A DNA stretch of 10,415 nucleotides, from the NCBI GenBank assembly GCA_947629965.1, contig CANRFS010000041.1, positions 1-10,415 of the forward strand. The letters run 5' to 3'. The stretch is from an uncultured Clostridia bacterium. GTDB lineage: Bacteria > Bacillota > Clostridia > TANB77 > CAG-508. Below are positions 5,869 through 10,415 of this stretch, in pieces; the stretch's first letter is position 1, and each line of letters begins with the position of its first letter. The translations under genes were made by a program, and so were the position numbers. The notes beneath the pieces were generated by a model. The model had not been told where the DNA came from, ran no database searches, and worked only from the letters and a program-made list of their open reading frames with translations.

Positions 5869-6492
5869 TTATTTTATTATATGTAGTATAAAGTTATTAT
5901 TATATAATGTTTTTGTAAGTATTGACTTATCAATATTTTCATTTATCGTTTTATTTAATAATGGTGCTGCTAGATATACTATTGCAAGTATTACATATAC
6001 AACTATAACACCTTTAATTAAACCGTAAATTACTCCTCCAAGTGTGTTTACTTGTTTTAATATTGGAAGTTTTGTAATTAAATCTGTTAGAGCAGTTACA
6101 AATCTTAAGGCTATTTTAACAATTATATATATTAATAACAAAACTGCGGTTTCTATTAACTTTACTGTAAAAGCATCGGCTATTGTTTCTATTGTGCTAT
6201 TTGCTGTCTCACCTAAAATCATAAGTCCTTTAGCATCTTCAATGCTTATTTCTTCATCTTTTTCTACACCTTCTGGTTTTATTTTTTCTATCATTGCATT
6301 TTTTATATTATCATATATTGGTGTATTGTTTATGATTAAATTACTTACTGGTTTATATAAAACCAGTGCTACTATTATCGCAATAAAAAATGCTAAAATT
6401 TTTATTGCGGATTTTACTAATCCTTGTTTATACCCTATAAAAGTACATAATGCTATGATTGCAACTATTATTATATCAAATATAATTGACAT
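5869..6492 (-). CDS. cvpA: CvpA family membrane protein
   Basis: This 207-aa integral membrane protein belongs to the CvpA (colicin V production) family. The start MSIIFDIIIVAIIALCTFIG, followed by YKQGLVKSAIKILAFFIAIIVA, is the family's first two membrane helices with the typical GYKQGLV turn. Two more helices follow (about 112-130, and 155-178, after a LGGVIYGLIKGV segment that is the most conserved part of the family). Members are linked to envelope processes such as colicin V export and cell-wall maintenance; the biochemical function is unknown. An AAGGGGG ribosome binding site (6500-6506) overlaps the stop codon of the upstream DUF5711 gene, with 7 bases to the ATG, so the two should be translationally coupled. 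The operon ends at the 5803-5840 hairpin. Confidence 0.9.
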   Translation of the reverse strand: MSIIFDIIIVAIIALCTFIGYKQGLVKSAIKILAFFIAIIVALVLYKPVSNLIINNTPIYDNIKNAMIEKIKPEGVEKDEEISIEDAKGLMILGETANSTIETIADAFTVKLIETAVLLLIYIIVKIALRFVTALTDLITKLPILKQVNTLGGVIYGLIKGVIVVYVILAIVYLAAPLLNKTINENIDKSILTKTLYNNNFILHIIK

Positions 6493-6504
6493 ATATTTTC
6501 CCCC

Positions 6505-7701
6505 TTATAATGAAATTATATATATTTTATTTTTAGAGATAATCCCTGATATCCCATCACACATAACAATATTTTGTATTTCTTCTTTTTGCGTAAATCC
6601 ATATTCTTTTACAAGCCAGCCACTAGAGTTTATAAACATTATATTCGTTCCTAAATTTACAGCTATCATATTTCCTTGAGTGTAAATTTTTTTCGGTGTT
6701 CCATTTATTGTGTATCTATTTATCTCTTTTACATTGTTGCTGTTTATTATTTGCATTTCTACAGAACTATCAAGTAGTCCTTCTGACTTTTTTACAATCT
6801 TTATTATGTTTGATGAAAGATTAATATCTGCAAATAATGGTTTTTCATCTACTAAATTTACTAATTCTGTGTTTTCTTCGCCTTTTAATACATCAATGTG
6901 TTCATCATACATACATATTAAATCGTTTTTATTATTATACTTTATATTTATAATTAAGTCATTTGCTTTTGCTATATGTGTATATTTTATCGACTCGGTT
7001 GAATTAGTTATAGCATCATCCATAGATACCACTTTTACATTTGACTGAACAACGATTCCTGAAAAATTTGCCTCTGCAATTGCTAAATACTTGTTATCAT
7101 TAGATATATCTGTATCTATTACATTTGTAGTTGAAAAATAAAATTTAAATAAATCATCGCCTTTTGAATTAAAGGTTTGGACTACTGTTTTATAACTTGT
7201 ACCAGATATTGTTACTGAAACATAGCCATTTTTATTTACATTTATACTAGATATTTCTCCTTCAATTTCTTTTTGCCATACTATATTTTTGTTTTCTATT
7301 AAATATATTTCTTGTCCACCTTTTTCTGCAATACATAAATAATTGCCACTTGTTTCAAATATAGGATTTGAAATTTCTATATCTAGACTATGTTCACGTT
7401 TTCCTGCTTTATTATACATATTCAATACATTTTGATCTAGTACAACTATATATTTGCTAAATGCGAATATGTTTGCATTTGTTACATTCTCAATATCTAT
7501 GCTCGGTACATTTTCCTCATTAATTATTTTTCTAAATATATATGTATCAAAAAAGCTTCTTACTCTTTCGTTTTTTACATACAAAATAAAAATCGTAATT
7601 ATTAATATGATAAAAATTAATATAGCTGAAACTTTTAAAACCTTACCTTTATTAATTTTCTTTTTAGCTGCGCCTACATCTGCCTTACCGAGAAAATCCA
7701 T
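6505..7701 (-). CDS. DUF5711-like membrane-anchored beta-propeller protein
   Basis: The product is 398 aa with one membrane helix near the N-terminus (about residues 22-42) after a short basic cytoplasmic tail, so the remaining 350 residues should face outside. That part is a run of short beta-strand repeats (such as KYIVVLDQNVLNMYNKAGK, NKYLAIAEANFSG, NMIAVNLGTNIMFINSSGW) resembling the blades of a WD40/PQQ-like propeller. It fits the clostridial DUF5711 family; the function is unknown. It overlaps nothing downstream except that its stop codon lies in the cvpA ribosome binding site. The annotated ATG at 7699-7701 has no Shine-Dalgarno within normal reach; the only good one (7726-7733) serves a small upstream ORF that overlaps this start. 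Start choice is therefore the main doubt. Confidence 0.78.
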   Translation of the reverse strand: MDFLGKADVGAAKKKINKGKVLKVSAILIFIILIITIFILYVKNERVRSFFDTYIFRKIINEENVPSIDIENVTNANIFAFSKYIVVLDQNVLNMYNKAGKREHSLDIEISNPIFETSGNYLCIAEKGGQEIYLIENKNIVWQKEIEGEISSINVNKNGYVSVTISGTSYKTVVQTFNSKGDDLFKFYFSTTNVIDTDISNDNKYLAIAEANFSGIVVQSNVKVVSMDDAITNSTESIKYTHIAKANDLIINIKYNNKNDLICMYDEHIDVLKGEENTELVNLVDEKPLFADINLSSNIIKIVKKSEGLLDSSVEMQIINSNNVKEINRYTINGTPKKIYTQGNMIAVNLGTNIMFINSSGWLVKEYGFTQKEEIQNIVMCDGISGIISKNKIYIISL

Positions 7702-7720
7702 TAAACATATAATATTTCAT
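7685..7720 (-). CDS. Possible 11-codon leader ORF overlapping the DUF5711 start
   Basis: ATG at 7718-7720 opens a frame reading MKYYMFNGFSR and ends at TAA (7685-7687), five codons inside the downstream gene in another frame. It has an AAAAGGTG ribosome binding site 5 bases upstream, much better placed than for the main gene. A ribosome ending here could restart on the ATG at 7701, which would couple the two. It may equally be a chance frame in AT-rich DNA. Confidence 0.35.
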   Translation of the reverse strand: MKYYMFNGFSR

Positions 7721-7738
7721 AATTACACCTTTTCTATA

Positions 7739-7772
7739 TGTTTTGATTTGCTATTTTATTTATATCAAAACA
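7739..7772. repeat. 9-bp inverted repeat overlapping the promoter
   Basis: TGTTTTGAT (7739-7747) and ATCAAAACA (7764-7772) are exact reverse complements, 16 bases apart. One arm lies in the promoter spacer and touches the -10; the other lies just after the predicted start. This layout suits an operator for a dimeric repressor. A hairpin in the transcript is less likely, since only the downstream arm is transcribed. Confidence 0.42.
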
Positions 7773-7787
7773 ATAGTTTTTTTTCAA
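7759..7787 (-). promoter_or_regulatory. Sigma-A promoter for the DUF5711-cvpA operon
   Basis: TTGAAA (7787-7782), 17 bases, TATAAA (7764-7759) on the minus strand; each hexamer has five of six consensus bases. It begins seven bases after the stop of the YkvI-like gene. The start is expected near 7752, leaving a leader of about 50 bases. Confidence 0.6.
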
Positions 7788-7793
7788 GGTATT

Positions 7794-8825
7794 TTAATGT
7801 ATTATTATAAAAATTAATTGTAGAATTCCTAAATATCCAAAAATCGGATATAGAAGATTTATTAAATTTGAAAATCCCATTTGTCCTATTAGTATTGAAA
7901 CCAAGCAAATAAACGCTGCGCAAAATAAATAACTTCTCTTAGTTTTTGTAACATTATTTAAAAATCCATACCCTGCGCAAATTGCTGTTGTAAATATTGC
8001 CATTAATATAACAATTCCATACATGTATTTAAATCCTTTTCCCATAGTATTTGCTATATAGACTATTGGTATTTCTACTTTATATATTTCGCTTATAAAA
8101 GTATTCATCAGTAGAAAAATAATAATAGATAATATTAGCATTATAATAGTTACTATAATTGTAAGTAGTAATGATTCACTTTTTGTTTTTATTTTGTTTT
8201 TTATACTTATTAATATGGGTATTAAAGTTATACTATTATAGCTAGCATATAAAATACTGCTTAAAATCCAGTATATAGAATTTTTACTATTCTGGTTAAT
8301 AATTTCTGTATATTCAATTTTATTTATTCCTAAAAAAGCAATTAGTAAAATTATTGTTGGAACTAAAAATGTATTTATCTTTATTACTCCATTGCTATTA
8401 TTAGATAAAGTGATAAATGCTAAAATAGCTATTAAAATCGCGCCATACCATTTGGAAATATTAAGTTCTTGCATAAAATACGTTGCAAATCCAGCTACCA
8501 TTATATTAAAAGATATTAAAAGAAATATGTTTATAATATTATTTATGGTAAGCCCTATCATTTTATTTGTTAGTAATCTTTCTGGCATGACATTTTCTAT
8601 GAATTCCTGATAGTTATTAATATCGTTTTTTAATATAATTTTAAATGTTTTATAAATTATGTACGCTATTAAAACAATTGATATAAAGATACCTATTAAT
8701 CCCTTTACACCGTACTTATTAAAAAAAGTATAAATCTCTTGCCCAGATGCAAACCCAGCACCTATTATTGTACCTATAATAACAAAGCAAGTAGTATATA
8801 TATCTTTTAAGTTTATTTTTTGCAT
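7794..8825 (-). CDS. YkvI family membrane transporter-like protein
   Basis: This very hydrophobic 343-aa protein has about ten predicted membrane helices. The first carries GTIIGAGFASGQE at residues 18-30, the hallmark of the YkvI group (COG3949), related to the LeuT-fold amino-acid/cation symporters in which the broken first helix binds substrate and Na+. No substrate is established for the family. Length is normal for the group. ATG is preceded by AAGGA (8832-8836) at 6 bases. It appears to be a single gene, divergent from the GDT1-like gene, and ends just before the promoter of the DUF5711 operon with no clear terminator of its own, so some read-through into that operon is possible. Confidence 0.85.
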   Translation of the reverse strand: MQKINLKDIYTTCFVIIGTIIGAGFASGQEIYTFFNKYGVKGLIGIFISIVLIAYIIYKTFKIILKNDINNYQEFIENVMPERLLTNKMIGLTINNIINIFLLISFNIMVAGFATYFMQELNISKWYGAILIAILAFITLSNNSNGVIKINTFLVPTIILLIAFLGINKIEYTEIINQNSKNSIYWILSSILYASYNSITLIPILISIKNKIKTKSESLLLTIIVTIIMLILSIIIFLLMNTFISEIYKVEIPIVYIANTMGKGFKYMYGIVILMAIFTTAICAGYGFLNNVTKTKRSYLFCAAFICLVSILIGQMGFSNLINLLYPIFGYLGILQLIFIIIH

Positions 8826-8828
8826 GTT

Positions 8829-8875
8829 TATTCCTTACCTTCCAATACCATATTTATGTTCTTTTTTAAGGAATA
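8829..8875 (-). repeat. Inverted repeat that could mask the ykvI-like gene's ribosome binding site
   Basis: On the minus strand TATTCCTTA (8875-8867) is an exact complement of TAAGGAATA (8837-8829), which contains the AAGGA ribosome binding site of the YkvI-like gene. The arms are 29 bases apart. If transcription starts upstream of 8875, pairing would hide the site. No promoter here is clear enough to confirm that. Confidence 0.35.
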
Positions 8876-8914
8876 TTAACAAGTTTTTAAGAATATATTT
8901 TTTTAGGTGATAAT

Positions 8915-9517
8915 ATGGACTTTATTTACCCTTTTTTAATTGCTTTTCTTTTAATTTTTATATCCGAACTTGGTGACAAAACACAGCTTCTAGTTTTATC
9001 TTTTTCTTCTAAATTAAAAGCTAAAACTATATTATTAGGAGTTGCATTAGGCTCATTATTTAGCCATGGAATTGCAATATTATTTGGTAGTTTCCTTGGA
9101 AATATTGAAAACTTAATTTTTCAACATTTCTTAAAAATAATTACATACATTTCTTTTATCATTTTTGGAATAATTACTCTGCTAAAATCTAAAACAGAGA
9201 ATGAAGAAAATAGTCAAAATAATAGAAAAAATTTAAAAAATAATTTAGGATATATTTTATTTATTGCATTTACTATTGCTGTTGGTGAATTAGGAGATAA
9301 AACATTTCTTGCCTCAATAGGGCTTGGTATTGAATATTCTGCATACAAGATATCTCTTATATGCGGAGCAATTGTTGGAATGATTATGAGTGATTTGATT
9401 GCAATTGTATTTGGCAGAGCTCTTTCTCATAAAATACCAGAAAACATCATGCAAAAATTCTCTGGAATTTTATTTTTAATTTTTGGACTTATAGAAATTC
9501 TAAATTTTCTTTTTTAA
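8915..9517 (+). CDS. TMEM165/GDT1 family cation transporter
   Basis: The 200-aa membrane protein belongs to the UPF0016/GDT1 family, whose members move Mn2+ and/or Ca2+ out of the cytoplasm, probably in exchange for protons. The family signature E-x-G-D-K-T/S occurs twice, as expected from its internal duplication: ELGDKT at residues 18-23 and again at 125-130. Each lies in the first helix of a three-helix half. A hydrophilic Asn/Lys/Glu-rich linker (about 91-110) separates the halves. Bacterial members such as MneA protect against manganese excess, so Mn2+ export is the best guess here. AGGTG with 5 bases of spacing precedes the ATG. There is no room for a yybP-ykoY manganese riboswitch in the 89-base upstream gap. 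It ends at a strong hairpin. Confidence 0.93.
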   Translation: MDFIYPFLIAFLLIFISELGDKTQLLVLSFSSKLKAKTILLGVALGSLFSHGIAILFGSFLGNIENLIFQHFLKIITYISFIIFGIITLLKSKTENEENSQNNRKNLKNNLGYILFIAFTIAVGELGDKTFLASIGLGIEYSAYKISLICGAIVGMIMSDLIAIVFGRALSHKIPENIMQKFSGILFLIFGLIEILNFLF

Positions 9518-9527
9518 TTATATAGAA

Positions 9528-9552
9528 AAGAGAGTGCCTATAGCACTCTCTT
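9528..9552. terminator. Bidirectional terminator hairpin
   Basis: AAGAGAGTGC (9528-9537) and GCACTCTCTT (9543-9552) form a perfect 10-bp stem around a 5-base loop. It sits 11 bases after the GDT1 stop and 10 bases beyond the stop of the convergent surface protein gene. On the minus strand it runs into TTCTATATAATT; on the plus strand a T run appears only after GGTTTCTGC. It probably serves both genes. Confidence 0.82.
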
Positions 9553-9561
9553 GGTTTCTGC

Positions 9562-10415
9562 TTATTTTTTAATTTTAATGTTTTTTACAGTCCAGTCTGA
9601 ATAGTAATTTACTTTAGATACAGTCTTATATGAACGAATTCTTACATAGTATTTTTTGTTCTTTGTTAATCCTTTTATTACTTTTGATGTTGTACTATTC
9701 TTTGTTACTTTTACTGTTTTTACATCTTTCTTGAATTTCTTATCTGTTGAGTATTGTATTTCATATCCTGTTACTGCTGTATTCTTTTTCCATGTTATAG
9801 TCATTTTCTTTCCTGCACTGTTGCTCAACTTAGATATTGTTATTGCTGGTGGATTTACTGTTATTGTTATTTTTTTACTTGCTGCTTTATAGCCTGCTGT
9901 TTCTTTTGCTGTAATTGTAATTGTTGCTGTTCCTATAAATCCTTTTGCTATTGTTACTTTTCCTGAACTATTTACTTTTACATTTTTATTATTGCTACTA
10001 TATGTTAGTTTTGCATCTCCAGCTTGTTTTGCATTAATTGTAAAGCTTTGTGATTTTGTAGAATATTTTTTAGTAAAGTCTGATGCTTTAATCTTATTAT
10101 TAATTTTATTAACCACAACTGTAATTTTCTTTGTTGCTTTATTATAGTTTGCTGTATCATTTGCTGTAATTGTAATTGTTGCTTTTCCAACATATCCAGC
10201 TTTAACAGTTACTACTCCTAAACTATTTACAGTAATAGATTTGTTATTGCTACTATATGTTAATTTTGCGTCTCCTGCCTGTTTTACTCCTAATTTAATA
10301 GTTTGTGCTTTTTTAGAATAATTTATTGTTTTATCTGATGCTGTTATTGTATTATTTTTCTTTTCAATTTTAAAGTTTGCTGTTGTTGTTCCTTTATAAA
10401 CATTTTTTCCTGTAA
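9562..10415 (-). CDS. Secreted/surface protein with Ig-like repeats and fibronectin type III domain (partial, N-terminus missing)
   Basis: The frame is open from the stop at 9562 to the right edge (283 residues visible), so a GTG at 10114-10116 is not the start. Visible from N- to C-terminus: the end of a preceding module (YKGTTTANFKI), two tandem 85-residue bacterial Ig-like (Big2-type) repeats, and a C-terminal fibronectin type III domain (MTITWKKNTAVTGYEIQYST, then LTKNKKYYVRIRSYK). The two repeats share AGDAKLTYSSNNK and ATITITA exactly. No cell-wall sorting signal (LPXTG) follows the FN3 domain; the protein ends in KNIKIKK. Proteins of this type in Clostridia are usually large, exported and involved in adhesion or surface binding; the signal peptide would lie outside the window. 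Composition is rich in Lys, Thr and Asn. Confidence 0.87.
   Translation of the reverse strand, partial: TGKNVYKGTTTANFKIEKKNNTITASDKTINYSKKAQTIKLGVKQAGDAKLTYSSNNKSITVNSLGVVTVKAGYVGKATITITANDTANYNKATKKITVVVNKINNKIKASDFTKKYSTKSQSFTINAKQAGDAKLTYSSNNKNVKVNSSGKVTIAKGFIGTATITITAKETAGYKAASKKITITVNPPAITISKLSNSAGKKMTITWKKNTAVTGYEIQYSTDKKFKKDVKTVKVTKNSTTSKVIKGLTKNKKYYVRIRSYKTVSKVNYYSDWTVKNIKIKK
9847..10356 (-). repeat. Two tandem 255-bp (85-aa) Ig-like coding repeats
   Basis: The copies cover 10102-10356 and 9847-10101 in the same reading frame, exactly 255 bases apart. The central KQAGDAKLTYSSNNK is identical in both, and NN-x-I-x-ASD opens each. They differ more at the ends, so this is an older, diverged duplication. 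More copies may lie beyond the edge. Confidence 0.85.

Noticed and set aside
6044..6679. 211-residue open frame on the plus strand across the cvpA/DUF5711 junction
   Set aside because: It is antisense to two well-supported genes, has no Shine-Dalgarno, and appears because AT-rich hydrophobic membrane genes give long open antisense frames.
7454..7810. 118-residue plus-strand open frame
   Set aside because: Antisense to the DUF5711 gene, its promoter and leader, with no ribosome binding site or recognisable domain.
8826..8914. Manganese (yybP-ykoY) riboswitch before the GDT1-like gene
   Set aside because: The 89-base gap is too short and lacks the conserved loop sequences of that riboswitch.
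10114..10116. GTG as the start of the surface protein
   Set aside because: The frame stays open to the window edge and encodes a second copy of the same repeat upstream, so the GTG is an internal valine codon.
10005..10193. Gln-rich 62-residue frame on the minus strand
   Set aside because: It is an out-of-frame shadow of the repeat-rich surface gene.

Overview
This window looks like chromosomal DNA from an endospore-forming, very AT-rich member of the Clostridia. The evidence is a clear sigma-G gene, a YlmC/YmxH-type sporulation protein, Gram-positive ribosome binding sites (GGAGG, AAAGGTGG), AT-rich codon use, and a partial 16S rRNA 5' end of bacterial type. Fine taxonomy cannot be read from about 50 bases of 16S. 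An uncultured gut-type clostridial lineage is my inference only. I see no prophage, insertion sequence, CRISPR array or tRNA gene.

Layout. Bases 1-49 are the 5' end of a 16S rRNA gene on the minus strand. About 600 bases upstream of it have no protein gene but hold the rrn control region: two tandem sigma-A promoters, AT-rich UP-like tracts, a boxA-like site and several hairpins. Next comes a minus-strand gene for a protein related to coenzyme F420-0:glutamate ligase, divergent from ymxH (+). The minus-strand pair comEA-sigG converges on ymxH, with a hairpin between them. A D-Ala-D-Ala carboxypeptidase (+) diverges from comEA and converges on an LCP-family cell-wall enzyme (-), with a strong terminator between. 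Upstream of the LCP gene is a minus-strand pair encoding a DUF5711-like beta-propeller membrane protein and a CvpA-family membrane protein, closed by a perfect 17-bp hairpin. Then come a YkvI-like transporter (-), divergent from a TMEM165/GDT1 cation transporter (+). Finally, a minus-strand surface protein with tandem 85-residue Ig-like repeats and a C-terminal fibronectin type III domain runs off the right edge.

How the genes fit together. Most of the window is cell-envelope and sporulation housekeeping: peptidoglycan trimming (carboxypeptidase), glycopolymer attachment (LCP), forespore transcription (sigma-G, with a possible sigma-F-type promoter), DNA uptake (ComEA), and membrane transport. 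Nothing here amounts to a convincing new multi-gene system. The points most worth a second look are local: an F420-ligase relative in a lineage not expected to make F420, a small upstream ORF overlapping the start of the DUF5711 gene under a promoter that carries an inverted repeat, promoter and terminator elements sharing one hairpin upstream of the LCP gene, and a possible Shine-Dalgarno-masking hairpin before the YkvI-like gene.
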